From contig NZ_RDBE01000006.1 in assembly GCF_003674065.1 (NCBI RefSeq), positions 186,001 through 250,000 of the forward strand: DNA of 64,000 nucleotides. Reading direction: 5' to 3'. Each line of letters opens with the position of its first letter. Within the stretch, counting starts at the first letter, position 1. The DNA is from Nocardioides mangrovicus. GTDB taxonomy: Bacteria > Actinomycetota > Actinomycetes > Propionibacteriales > Nocardioidaceae. The translations under genes were made by a program, and so were the position numbers. Positions 16,017 through 25,169 of this stretch are shown piece by piece. The notes under the pieces were generated by a model that saw only the letters and a list, made by a program, of their open reading frames with translations, did not search any database and was not told the origin of the DNA.

Positions 16017-16969
16017 GCGAGCCGATCATCGAGACCGACGCCCTCGGCCGCGACTTCTCGGTGCGCGACGGCCTACGGCGTCGCACCGTGGTGGCCGTCG
16101 ACGACCTCAGCCTGCGGGTCGAGGCCGGTGAGTCGGTCGGCTACATCGGCGCCAACGGGGCCGGGAAGTCGACCACGATCAAGATGCTCACCGGCATCCT
16201 CGTGCCGACGCGCGGGGCCGCCCGCACCTGCGGGCTGCGGCCGGTGGCCGACCGTCGGCGGTTGGCGCGCGAGGTGGGCGTGGTCTTCGGGCAGCGCTCG
16301 CAGCTGTGGTGGGACCTCTCGGTGCGCGAGTCGTTCTCCATCCTCGCCGCCATCCACGGGCTCTCCCCCGAGCGGGAGCGTCGGCGCACCGACGAGCTGG
16401 TCGAGCGACTCGAGGTCGGGGAGTTCCTCGGCACGGCCGTGCGTCAGCTCTCGCTGGGGCAGCGGATGCGCGCCGAGGTGGCCGCCGCGCTGCTCCACTC
16501 GCCGCGGCTGGTCATCCTCGACGAGCCCACCATCGGGCTCGACGTGCTCTCCAAGCAGCGGCTGCGCGAGTTCCTGCTGGCCGAGCGGGCCGCCCACGAC
16601 ACGACGCTGCTGCTCACCACCCACGACATGGGCGACGTGGAGCGGCTCTGCGACCGGGTGCTGCTGGTCGATCGCGGCCGGCTGGTCTTCGACGGCACCC
16701 TGACCGGCCTCTCGCGCACCGTCGGCGCCCAGCGCGTGCTGGTCGTCGACCTCGCCGAGCCGACGCCGGACCTCGCGATCGCCGACACCGAGCACCTCGG
16801 CAGCGAGGCGGGCGGCCTGCGCCAGCGGCTGGCCTTCGACCCCGAGCACACCACCGCCGCCCGCGTGTTGGCCGCGGTCACCGAGCGGGTCGAGGTGCGC
16901 GACCTGGCCGTCGAGGAGCCCGACGTGGAGGACGTGGTGCGCCGCGTCTACAGCGCGCGGGGACGCTGA
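16013..16969 (+). CDS. ABC transporter ATP-binding protein
   Basis: 318 aa. Walker A GANGAGKST, a Q-loop region with the VVFGQRSQLWWDLSV stretch typical of this subfamily, signature LSLGQRM, and Walker B LVILDEPTIGLD. The tail of about 90 aa is also typical. ATG at 16013 overlaps the permease stop. It energises the paired permeases. It converges on the NrfD-like gene with a 12-bp gap. Confidence 0.93.
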   Translation: MSEPIIETDALGRDFSVRDGLRRRTVVAVDDLSLRVEAGESVGYIGANGAGKSTTIKMLTGILVPTRGAARTCGLRPVADRRRLAREVGVVFGQRSQLWWDLSVRESFSILAAIHGLSPERERRRTDELVERLEVGEFLGTAVRQLSLGQRMRAEVAAALLHSPRLVILDEPTIGLDVLSKQRLREFLLAERAAHDTTLLLTTHDMGDVERLCDRVLLVDRGRLVFDGTLTGLSRTVGAQRVLVVDLAEPTPDLAIADTEHLGSEAGGLRQRLAFDPEHTTAARVLAAVTERVEVRDLAVEEPDVEDVVRRVYSARGR

Positions 16970-16981
16970 AGGCGTGCTCGC

Positions 16982-17950
16982 TCAGCCGGTCCGGGGAGCT
17001 GCCGTCCGCTCGGCCCATCGGGCGCTCTCGCGTGCCGCCTTGCGCGCCTTCTGCGGCACCACCACGTACTTCGGGTCGCGTGCCGACTCCATGCCGCCCT
17101 CGAAGACGCCGAACCGGGTGGTCACCGAGCCGGCGACGAGCGCGACCCCGGCCGCACGGCGCCACCACTGCGAGCGTCGGCCGAGCACGGCCAGCCCGAC
17201 CCCGGACAGGGTCAGCAGGCGGGCGCTGCGCATCAGGCGCCCGGCGAAGCCCTTGCTGTAGGGCTCGGCCAGCATGTCGAGCCGACGCTCCATCACCTCC
17301 ACCACGGCGGTCTCGGCGACGGCGCCGACCACGGCCATCCGCCACGCGGGGCCGGTCTGCTCCATCGGGACCAGCACCATGGCCAGACCGCCTGCCGCGG
17401 CCGCGCCGGACCCGGCGAACACGAACGGCAGCTCGCGGTGCGCCTCGTGCCAGATCGGCACGGCGGTGTCGGCGAAGAGCGCAGCCGTGTAGGTCGCCAA
17501 CGGCGGACCGAAGGCGGCGGCGCCCAGGCCGGCGAGCCGGCCCAGCCGCGGGAACAGCCCGGTCAGCTGTGAGCCGGCGGCCACCGAGGACAGCGTCGCG
17601 AACGGCGCCAGGATGAAGGAGCCGACCGACAGCGGGGAGGTCGGCTTGAGGACCCTGAGCATGTGTAGGAACCGTTCGGGGCGGCCCAGGTCGTGGATCA
17701 AGAACACGGTGCCCCCAGCGGCGCAGGCCGCGGCCACCAGGCGCGTCGTGCGCTCCAGGGCCGGCAGGCCTCGCAACGCCGCCCCCTCGGCCAGCAGCGC
17801 CGACGCGCCGCCCAGGCCGCCGAGAAACAGGTAGAGCGGCACGTCGGGGGTCTTCCAGACCGGCTCCTTGAGGATCGGCCGTCCGTAGTAGGACTCGAAC
17901 TCGACGTCGGGGACCATCGCCTGCTCGGCCCGACCTCCACCGCGGGCCAT
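16982..17950 (-). CDS. NrfD-like membrane subunit of formate dehydrogenase
   Basis: 322 aa, an integral membrane protein of the NrfD/PsrC (polysulfide reductase) family with 8-9 helices. Recognisable pieces are SYYGRPILKEPVWKTPDVPLY at the N-terminus, HDLGRPERFLHMLRVLKPTSP and WHEAHRELPFVFAGSG. It accepts electrons from the FeS subunit and passes them to the quinone pool, and replaces the cytochrome b gamma subunit of enteric FDH-N. Start ATG 17950 overlaps the FeS subunit stop by 1 bp (TGATG). Confidence 0.9.
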   Translation of the reverse strand: MARGGGRAEQAMVPDVEFESYYGRPILKEPVWKTPDVPLYLFLGGLGGASALLAEGAALRGLPALERTTRLVAAACAAGGTVFLIHDLGRPERFLHMLRVLKPTSPLSVGSFILAPFATLSSVAAGSQLTGLFPRLGRLAGLGAAAFGPPLATYTAALFADTAVPIWHEAHRELPFVFAGSGAAAAGGLAMVLVPMEQTGPAWRMAVVGAVAETAVVEVMERRLDMLAEPYSKGFAGRLMRSARLLTLSGVGLAVLGRRSQWWRRAAGVALVAGSVTTRFGVFEGGMESARDPKYVVVPQKARKAARESARWAERTAAPRTG

Positions 17951-18864
17951 CAGCCCCGCTTCCCGGCGAAGGAGGCGATCCCCACGCCGACGAGAACGGC
18001 AGCGGCCGCCCCCACGTGACGCCACATCGACCCGAGGTCGCGGGTGGTGACCACCGGATCGGGCGGCAGGCCGTAGACCTCGGGCTCGTCGAGCAGGAGG
18101 AAGAAGGCACCGTCACCCCCGACGCCGTCCTCGGGGTCGCGGCCGTAGAGCTGCGCGACCTCGACCCCCTGGGCGTGCAGCTCGGCGAGCCGGGCGTCGG
18201 CGCGCTCGCGCAGCACGTCGAGCTCGCCGAACTGGATGGACTCGGTGGGGCAGGCCTGGGCGCAGGCCGGCTTCTGGCCCTCCTTGAGCCGGTCGTAGCA
18301 CAGCGTGCACTTGAAGGCACGGCCGTCGTCCTCGCGCTTGCCGATGACGCCGTAGGGACAGGCCGGGATGCAGTACCCGCAGCCGTTGCAGATGTCGGGC
18401 TGGACCACCACCGTGCCGAACTCGGTGCGGAACAGCGACCCGGTCGGACACACGTCGAGACAGGCGGCGTGCGTGCAGTGCTTGCACACGTCTGAGCTCA
18501 TCAGCCACCGGACCGCACTGTCGCCCGAGGCCGTCTCCTGGTCCTCGTGGACGGTGCCGGCGGTGGCCGCGCCGGGAAGTCCGACCCCGGGCATCCCCAG
18601 GTCGGTGAGGGCAGGCCCGTCGGCCTTCTCCACGAAGGCGACGTGGCGCCATGTGCTCGCCGAGAGCGCCTGGGTGTTGTCGTAGGACATGCCGGTGAGC
18701 AGGTACCCGTCCTCGGGCACCTCGTTCCACTCCTTGCAGGCCACCTCACAGGCCTTGCAGCCGATGCACACCGAGGTGTCGGTGAAGAAGCCCATGCGCG
18801 GCGGTGGCTGTTCGTAACCGGCGTCCTGCGCCACATCGTGCAGCGGGCCCGACAGGCGTCCCAT
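17950..18864 (-). CDS. formate dehydrogenase iron-sulfur (beta) subunit
   Basis: 304 aa with four ferredoxin-type cysteine clusters: CIGCKACEVACKEW (residues 33-46), CKHCTHAACLDVCPTG, CNGCGYCIPACPYG, and CTLCYDRLKEG with a later CAQACP. These bind [4Fe-4S] centres. A hydrophobic C-terminal helix (HVGAAAAVLVGVGIASF) may anchor it to the membrane. It transfers electrons between the catalytic subunit (overlapped by ATGA) and the NrfD-like subunit. Confidence 0.93.
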   Translation of the reverse strand: MGRLSGPLHDVAQDAGYEQPPPRMGFFTDTSVCIGCKACEVACKEWNEVPEDGYLLTGMSYDNTQALSASTWRHVAFVEKADGPALTDLGMPGVGLPGAATAGTVHEDQETASGDSAVRWLMSSDVCKHCTHAACLDVCPTGSLFRTEFGTVVVQPDICNGCGYCIPACPYGVIGKREDDGRAFKCTLCYDRLKEGQKPACAQACPTESIQFGELDVLRERADARLAELHAQGVEVAQLYGRDPEDGVGGDGAFFLLLDEPEVYGLPPDPVVTTRDLGSMWRHVGAAAAVLVGVGIASFAGKRG

Positions 18865-21800
18865 CAGAGGTCTCCTTCCTCGGGCACACCGGCGCGGCGC
18901 CGGTACTGCGCGACGTACTCGACCAGCGCCGGTCCCCGGGGGCGTCGGCCGGGCTGCACGTCGCAGGTACCGACCTTGTCCTGGATGAACACGTTCGGGT
19001 CCATGGTGACGTTGACCAGGTCGTTGGCGGAGTCACCCGTGCTGAGCCCGTTGCCACCCCAGTGGTACGGCAGTCCGACCTGCTCGACGAACCGGTCGCC
19101 GAGCCGCAGCGAGCGCAACCGGTCGGTGACCAGCACCCGCGCCTCGATGGCGGTCCGCGCGCTGATGATGGTGGCCCACTCCCCGTGCACCAGGCCTCGC
19201 TCCCGCGCCAACCGCGGTGAGACCTCGCAGAACGGCTCCGGCTGGAGCTCGGTCAGGTACGGCAGCGTGCGGCTCATGCCACCGGCGGTGTGGTGCTCGG
19301 TGAGCCGGTAGGTGGTGAAGACGTAGGGGAACACCTCGGACCGGCTGGGGTTGATCGGGTTGCTCGGCGTCTTCAGCGACCTGCGACCGGGGTTGCTCTG
19401 CACCGGGTACAGCGGGTTGGCCACCGGGGACTCGGCCGGCTCGTAGTGGGCGGGAAGGGGTCCGTCGGCCACCCCCAGCGGCGCGAACAACCAGGCCTTG
19501 CCGTCGGTCTGCATCACGAACGGGTCCTGCCCCCCGATCGCGTCCGGCCCGTGAGCGTCCGGCGCGGGCGTGTGGTCGGGCGCCCGGTCGGGCACGAAGT
19601 CGGGGACGTCCTTGCCGACCCACCTGCCCTGCTCGGGGTCCCACCAGACGTACTTCTTCCGCTCGCTCCACGGCGTGCCGTCGGGGGCGGCGGAGGCCCG
19701 GTTGTAGAGGATGCGGCGGTTGGCCGGCCAGACCCAGCCCCACTCGGCGGCCACCTGGTCCTGCTCCCAGTGCGGCTTGCGGCGCCGCGCCTGGTTGACC
19801 TCGTCGGCGTACACGCCCGCGTAGATCCAGCAGCCGCAGGCGGTCGATCCGTCGGGCTTGAGATCCAGGTAGGAGGAGACGGCCCCGTCCGGGCCCGTGC
19901 CGTTGACCTCGCGCAGCACCGACTCGCCGTCCGGCTCGCCGGTCTCGTCGACCGGGTAGTCCCACGCCAGCTCCAGGACCGGGGCGTCCATCTCGTCGGT
20001 GGAGTCGGCCAGCTTCTCGCGGATCCGGTTGCCCAGGTCGACGTAGAACTGCAGCTCGCTGCGGCAGTCCCCCGGTGGCTCGACCGCCTTGTCGCGCCAC
20101 TGCAGCATCCGCTGGGTCTGGGTGAAGGACCCCGACTTCTCCACGTGCGTGGCGGCCGGGAGGAAGAACACCTCGGTGCCGATCTCCTCGGTCACCAGCT
20201 CTCCGGTCTCGATCTCCGGGCCGTCCTTCCAGAAGGTGGCCGACTCGATCATCTGCAGGTCGCGCACGACCAGCCAGTCCAGGTTGGCCATGCCGAGTCG
20301 CTGCATCTTGCCGTTGGCCGAACCGACCGCGGGGTTCTCCCCCACGATGAAGTAGCCCTTGCAGCCACCGTCGATCATCGACTTGACGGTGGCGTAGGTG
20401 GAGTGGTCCCCCGTCAGCCGGGGCAGGTAGTCGAAGCAGAAGTCGTTCTCGGCGGTGGCCGCATCGCCCCAGTAGGCCTTCAGCAGGCTCACGGAGTAGG
20501 AGCGGATGTTGCCCCAGAACCCGGCCTTGCCCTCGTCGTCCTCGACCCAGGCGTCCAGCGACTGGTGCAGCGGGGCCAACGGCATCGGGATGTAGCCGGG
20601 GAGGATGTTGAACAGCGTGGGGATGTCGGTGGAGCCCTGGATGCTGGCGTGGCCGCGCAGCGCCAGGATGCCGCCGCCCGGGCGACCGATGTTGCCCAGC
20701 AACGTCTGCAGGATCGCGGACGTGCGGATCATCTGGGCGCCGGTGCTGTGGTGGGTCCAGCCCACCGCGTAGCAGAACGCGGTGGTGCGCTCCCGGCCGC
20801 TGTTGGCCACCAGCGCATCGGCCACCTTGGCGAACTCCGAGGCCGGGATGCCGCACGTCTCCTCGACCATGTGCGGGGTGTAGCGGGCGAAGTGGCGCTT
20901 GAGGATCTGGAACACGCAGCGGGGGTGCTGCAGGGTCTCGTCACGCCGGCCCTTCCACGGCAGGGGCGAGCCACCCGAGCCGTGGGTGTCGGACTGCGCC
21001 GCCTCGTGGGAGACCGGTTCCCCGTCCTGCACGTCCTCGATGTTCGCCACGTCGTCGTCGCTCATCCGCGCCGGTGGCTCGTAGTGCCAGCTCACCGGGT
21101 CGTACCGCTTGGTCTCGGGGTCCCACCCCGAGAACAGTCCCTCGAGGTCCTCGGTGTCGGCGAAGTCCTCGGTGATGATGTTGGCCGCGTTCGTGTAGGC
21201 GACCACGTACTCGCGGAAGTCGAGGTCGTTGCTCAACACGTGGTTGACCAAGCCGCCCAGGAACGCGATGTCCGATCCCGCCCGGATCGGCACGTGGAGG
21301 TCGGCCACCGCCGAGGTACGGGTGAAGCGCGGGTCGACGTGGATCACCGTGGCGCCCCGCTTCTTGGCCTCCATGACCCACTGGAAGCCCACGGGGTGGG
21401 CCTCGGCCATGTTCGATCCCTCGATGAGGATGCAGTCAGCGTTCTGCAGGTCCATCAGGTTGGTCGTTGCGCCACCACGGCCGAACGAGGCACCCAGACC
21501 GGGCACCGTCGAGGAGTGTCATATCCGGGCCTGGTTCTCGATCTGGATGGCACCCAGCGCCGTGTAGAGCTTCTTCATGAGGTAGTTCTCCTCGTTGTCG
21601 AGGGTCGCTCCTCCCAGGCTCGCGAAGCCGGTGGTGTGCCGGGTGCGACGGCCCTGCTCGTCCTCCCACCGCCAGAACTGCCTGCGCGTGGCGATCACGC
21701 GATCGGCGATCATGTCGACCGCGGTGTCGAGGTCGAGGTCCTCCCACTCGGTGCCGTGTGGTCGGCGGTAGCGCACCGTCGTGACGCGGGTGGGCGAGGT

Positions 21801-22079
21801 GACCAGCTGCTTGCTGGCGCTGCCCTTGGGGCACAACCGGCCCCGCGAGATCGGGCTGGCCGGGTTGCCCTCGATCTGGACGACGCGTCCGTCCTTGACG
21901 AAGACCTTCTGACCGCAGCCGACCGCGCAGAAGGGACAGACGCTGTCGACCACGCGGTCGGCGGACCTCGTGCGCGGCTCGAGGTCGCGGCTGCGGGGCG
22001 ACTGGGCCGCGGCACCCCGTCCGAGGCGGTCGGCGCCCGTCAGCTGGCGTACCAACGGCCAGCCCAGGAAGTCCACCAC
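18864..22079 (-). CDS. selenocysteine-containing formate dehydrogenase, catalytic subunit
   Basis: 1071 aa when the in-frame UGA at 21519-21521 is read as Sec187. Upstream, CPFCAVGC with a later GRLCPKG binds a [4Fe-4S] cluster. The flanks NQARI-Sec-HSSTVPG match the formate dehydrogenase active site, which coordinates Mo/W-bis-MGD through Sec. It oxidises formate to CO2. The frame continues without interruption on both sides, and a SECIS hairpin follows the UGA. GTG 22079 is preferred: a TATCGT box lies 6 nt upstream and longer frames run into selA. There is no Tat motif, so the catalytic side is probably cytoplasmic. A simple gene caller would split this into an N-terminal fragment and an 880-aa fragment. 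selA and selB adjoin divergently. Confidence 0.96.
21489..21507 (-). promoter_or_regulatory. SECIS hairpin of the formate dehydrogenase mRNA
   Basis: On the minus strand the stem GGTGCCC (21507-21501) pairs with GGGTGCC (21495-21489), 7 bp including two G-U pairs, closing a GGTCT loop. The loop begins 18 nt after the UGA. Both the GGUCU loop and the 18-nt distance equal those of Escherichia coli fdhF, the SelB-binding element. Confidence 0.9.
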
Positions 22080-22085
22080 GTAGCC

Positions 22086-22091
22086 ACGATA
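22086..22091 (-). promoter_or_regulatory. candidate -10 box of the formate dehydrogenase operon
   Basis: TATCGT on the minus strand, 6 nt before GTG 22079. It lies back-to-back with the selA box 18 nt away. Confidence 0.45.
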
Positions 22092-22109
22092 TCCACGCCG
22101 GGCGCGATC

Positions 22110-22115
22110 TAGGCT
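22110..22115 (+). promoter_or_regulatory. candidate -10 box of selA
   Basis: TAGGCT, 7 nt before the selA ATG, predicting a leaderless selAB transcript. Confidence 0.5.
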
Positions 22116-22122
22116 CACCCGT

Positions 22123-23400
22123 ATGAGCGACGTCCGCCGGCTCACCCCGCGCACCGATGCGGTGCTGGCCGATCCCGACGTCGCGGCAGCCGTCGAGCGG
22201 CTCGGGCGCGACCGGGTGAAGGCGCTGGTGGCCGATGTCCTCGACACCTGTCGTAGCGGCGGGCTCCGGCCCGAGGAGGTGGTGGCCACGGTCGTCGCCT
22301 CGCTGCCGGGCTCGCCGGTGTCGCTGCGGCGCGTGGTCAACGCGACCGGCGTCGTGGTGCACACCAACCTCGGCCGGGCGCCGCTGTCCTCGGCCGCGGT
22401 CGAGGCCGTGACGGTGGCCGCGGGCGCCACCGACGTCGAGCTCGACCTCGTCGCGGGCACCCGCGGTCCGCGGGGAGAGGCGACCCTCGCGGCACTGGCC
22501 GCCGCCGTGCCAGACGCCGGGCGGGTGCACGTGGTCAACAACGGCGCGGCGGCGCTCGCGCTCGCCGCCTGCGGGCTGGCCGCCGGCCGAGAGATCGTCA
22601 TCGCCCGTGGCGAGCTGGTCGAGATCGGCGACGGCTTCCGCATCCCCGAGCTGCTGGAGTCGGTCGGCGCCCGGCTGCGCGAGGTCGGCACCACCAACCG
22701 CGTGCGGGTCGAGGACTACGAGCGGGCCGTCGGCCCCGACACGGCCTTCGTGCTCAAGGTGCACCCCTCGAATTTCCGCGTGGAGGGGTTCACCTCCACC
22801 GTGCCGGTGGCCGGGCTCGCGGGGCTGGGCGTGCCCGTCGTCGCCGACATCGGCTCGGGCCTGCTCAGACCCCACCCGCGGCTGCCCGAGGAGCCCGACG
22901 CGGCGACGACGCTGCGGGCGGGCGCCTGCCTGGTCACGGCGTCGGGCGACAAGCTGCTCGGCGGACCCCAGTGCGGACTGCTCCTCGGCGATGCCGCGCT
23001 CGTGCTGCGGCTGCGGCGGCACCCGCTGGCGCGGGCGATGCGGGTCGACAAGCTGACGCTGGCCGCCCTCGAGGCGACGCTGACCGGGCCACCGCCGCCC
23101 GTCGCCCGCGCCCTCGACACCCGGCCCGAGGACCTGCTCGCCCGTGCCCGGCGCATCGCCTCGCAGCTCGACGCCGAGGTTGTGACCTCGCAGGCGGCCG
23201 TCGGCGGTGGCGGCGCGCCCGGCGTCGTGCTGCCCAGCGCCGCCGTGGCGCTGCCGGCCGAGCTCGCCGCACCGCTGCGGACCGGCGCCGCACCGGTCGT
23301 CGGCCACGTGAACGAGGGCCGGCTGCTGCTCGACCTGATCGCGGTGGATCCCGCCGACGACGCCGTGCTGGTCGACGCCGTGCGGGCATGCACGTCGTAG
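22123..23400 (+). CDS. selA: L-seryl-tRNA(Sec) selenium transferase
   Basis: 425 aa, a PLP enzyme that converts Ser-tRNASec to Sec-tRNASec with selenophosphate. Diagnostic segments are RRVVNATGVVVHTNLGRAPLS near residue 67, the VNNGAAALAL motif, VRVEDYERA, KVHPSNFRVEGFT, and SGDKLLGGPQ, where Lys277 should bind PLP. The length is normal. It overlaps selB by 13 bp and is transcribed away from the formate dehydrogenase operon. Confidence 0.97.
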   Translation: MSDVRRLTPRTDAVLADPDVAAAVERLGRDRVKALVADVLDTCRSGGLRPEEVVATVVASLPGSPVSLRRVVNATGVVVHTNLGRAPLSSAAVEAVTVAAGATDVELDLVAGTRGPRGEATLAALAAAVPDAGRVHVVNNGAAALALAACGLAAGREIVIARGELVEIGDGFRIPELLESVGARLREVGTTNRVRVEDYERAVGPDTAFVLKVHPSNFRVEGFTSTVPVAGLAGLGVPVVADIGSGLLRPHPRLPEEPDAATTLRAGACLVTASGDKLLGGPQCGLLLGDAALVLRLRRHPLARAMRVDKLTLAALEATLTGPPPPVARALDTRPEDLLARARRIASQLDAEVVTSQAAVGGGGAPGVVLPSAAVALPAELAAPLRTGAAPVVGHVNEGRLLLDLIAVDPADDAVLVDAVRACTS

Positions 23401-24848
23401 CCACCGCCGGGCACGTCGACCACGGCAAGTCGACGCTGGTGCGTGCCCTCACCGGCGCCGAGCCCGATCGGCTACCCGCGGAGCAGCGACGGGGGCTGAG
23501 CATCGAGCTCGGCTACGCCTGGACCGAGCTGGGCGGCCACGACGTGGCGTTCGTCGACGTCCCCGGTCACGAACGGTTCGTGGCCACCACCCTGGCCGGG
23601 CTCGGGCCGGTGCCGGCGGTGATGTTCGTCGTGGCCGCCGACGACCCGTGGATGCCCCAGGCCGAGGAGCACCTCGCCGCACTCGACGCGCTCGGCGTGA
23701 GCCACGGCGTCCTGGTCGTCACGCGTGCCGACCTGGCCGATCCCGGCCCCACCCTGGCCCTGGCGCGCCGGCGGCTCGCTGCGACCTCGCTGGCCGGCGT
23801 GCCCGAGGTGGTGGTCAGCGGCCGGACCGGCGAGGGCCTCGACCGGCTCCGCAGCGCCCTGGCGGGGATGATCCCCACTCTCGCCGAGCCCGACCCCGCC
23901 GCCCCGGTGCGGCTCTGGCTCGACCGCGCGTTCCACGTGCGCGGCACCGGCACGGTGGTCACCGGGACCCTGCAGGCCGGCACGCTGCGGGTCGGCGACC
24001 GGCTGGCGTGGCACGAGGAGCAGGTGCGCATCCGCGGCCTGCAGTCGCTGGAACGGCCCGTCGAGACCGTCAGCGGCGTCGCCCGGGTGGCACTGGCCCT
24101 CGGCGGCCACGTCCCCGACGGCCTGGACCGTGAGAGCGTGCTGGTCACGCCGGGCGCGTTCGGTGACATCAGCGTCGTCGACGTCGCCGTGGCGGGCGAC
24201 CCACCCGGCCGGCCGCTGCTCCACGTCGGCGCCACCGCCACCTCGGTGCAGGTACGCCCGCTGGCCGACGGGTACGCCCGGCTGCGACTCGAGCGGCCCC
24301 TCCCGCTCGTCGTCGGCGACCGGGTGCTCCTGCGCGACCCCGGCGCCCGCACGGTGTGGGGGGTCGACGTGCTGGCCCTCGACCCGGCGCCGCTGCGCCG
24401 CCGTGGTGCCGCCGCGCGCCGAGCAGCCGAGCTCGCCGACGGGCCCTTTGAGCCGCCCGTGGCCGTCGTCGACGAGCCGGAGCAGCGAACCCCTGCGCTG
24501 ACTCCCCGGCTCTCCGAGGCCGCCGCCATCATCCGCGAGCACCTCGCAGGCTTCGACGCCCCCGACGCCACCACCCTGGCCGACCTTGGTCTCGACGCCG
24601 CCGACCTCGCCGCCCTCGGGGCGGACGGTGAGCTGCTGCGTCTCGACGCTCGCACGGTGATGCTGCCGGGCTCCGACGAGCGCGCCGTCGAGGTGCTGGC
24701 CACGCTGCCCGCGCCGTTCACCACCAGCCAGGCGAGGCAGGCGCTGGGCACCAGCCGCCGGGTCGTGCTGCCGCTGCTGACCTACCTAGACCGCACCGGT
24801 CGCACGGTGCGGCTGGCCGATGACACCCGGCGGATGCGAGCCCGCTGA
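23388..24848 (+). CDS. selB: selenocysteine-specific elongation factor (short form)
   Basis: 486 aa. GTPase motifs are GHVDHGKST (residues 8-16), DVPGHERF and VTRAD, followed by the beta-barrel domains with FHVRGTGTVVTGT. It brings Sec-tRNASec to UGA codons next to a SECIS hairpin. Escherichia coli SelB is 614 aa with four C-terminal winged helices. Here only about 150 aa follow the barrels, enough for roughly two, ending in TTSQARQALGTSRRVVLPLLTYLDR, which is the RNA-binding winged helix. ATG 23388 overlaps selA. Confidence 0.95.
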   Translation: MHVVATAGHVDHGKSTLVRALTGAEPDRLPAEQRRGLSIELGYAWTELGGHDVAFVDVPGHERFVATTLAGLGPVPAVMFVVAADDPWMPQAEEHLAALDALGVSHGVLVVTRADLADPGPTLALARRRLAATSLAGVPEVVVSGRTGEGLDRLRSALAGMIPTLAEPDPAAPVRLWLDRAFHVRGTGTVVTGTLQAGTLRVGDRLAWHEEQVRIRGLQSLERPVETVSGVARVALALGGHVPDGLDRESVLVTPGAFGDISVVDVAVAGDPPGRPLLHVGATATSVQVRPLADGYARLRLERPLPLVVGDRVLLRDPGARTVWGVDVLALDPAPLRRRGAAARRAAELADGPFEPPVAVVDEPEQRTPALTPRLSEAAAIIREHLAGFDAPDATTLADLGLDAADLAALGADGELLRLDARTVMLPGSDERAVEVLATLPAPFTTSQARQALGTSRRVVLPLLTYLDRTGRTVRLADDTRRMRAR

Positions 24849-24850
24849 GC

Positions 24851-24856
24851 GGGTAC
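24851..24856 (+). promoter_or_regulatory. GGGTAC box (candidate SigB/SigF-type -10)
   Basis: GGGTAC with 9 nt between it and ATG 24866, the same geometry as at 13336, 26222 and 26799. It begins 2 nt after the selB stop, so it may start its own short transcript. Confidence 0.45.
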
Positions 24857-24865
24857 CGGCCGCCC

Positions 24866-25138
24866 ATGCCTGCCAAGAAGAGCCCCGGCCCGTCGGTCAA
24901 GGACGCCGAGATGTACGAGGCGCTGCGCGAGGACGGCGCCAGCAAGCAGAAGGCGGCTCGCATCGCCAACGCCGCCGCCAACTCCAGCCGCAAGGCCGTC
25001 GGCAAGAAGGGCGGCCGGTCGGGCACGTACGAGGACTGGACCAAGGCCGACCTGGTCGAGCGCGCCAAGGAGATCGGGATCCCGGGTCGCTCGAAGATGT
25101 CGAAGGACGAGCTGATCGAGGCGCTGCGCGACAGCTGA
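24866..25138 (+). CDS. DUF7218/Rho N-terminal-domain small basic protein
   Basis: 90 aa. The first half (SPGPSVKDAEMYEALREDGA then KQKAARIANAAANSSRKAVG) matches a widespread actinobacterial small-protein family, and the second half (YEDWTKADLVERAKEIGI then KDELIEALRDS) is a SAP-like Rho N-terminal motif that can bind nucleic acid. It is basic and cytoplasmic. The stress-type promoter box and tiny size suggest a stress-associated nucleoid or RNA protein, but its role is not established. Confidence 0.8.
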   Translation: MPAKKSPGPSVKDAEMYEALREDGASKQKAARIANAAANSSRKAVGKKGGRSGTYEDWTKADLVERAKEIGIPGRSKMSKDELIEALRDS

Positions 25139-25169
25139 GCGCAGCTGCGGGGGCGGCTCCCCGGCGGGG

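Noticed and set aside
18864-21506. A separate 880-aa formate dehydrogenase starting after the UGA
   Set aside because: Homology and the active-site context run through the UGA, and a SECIS hairpin follows. The UGA is Sec.
19290-22112. 940-aa plus-strand frame opposite formate dehydrogenase
   Set aside because: Composition is that of a GC-rich mirror frame (Val/Gly/Arg/His-rich with no family features).
24849-24865. selC (tRNASec) near selB
   Set aside because: The gaps beside selD, selA and selB are too short and show no long extra-arm tRNA. No tRNASec is seen in the window.
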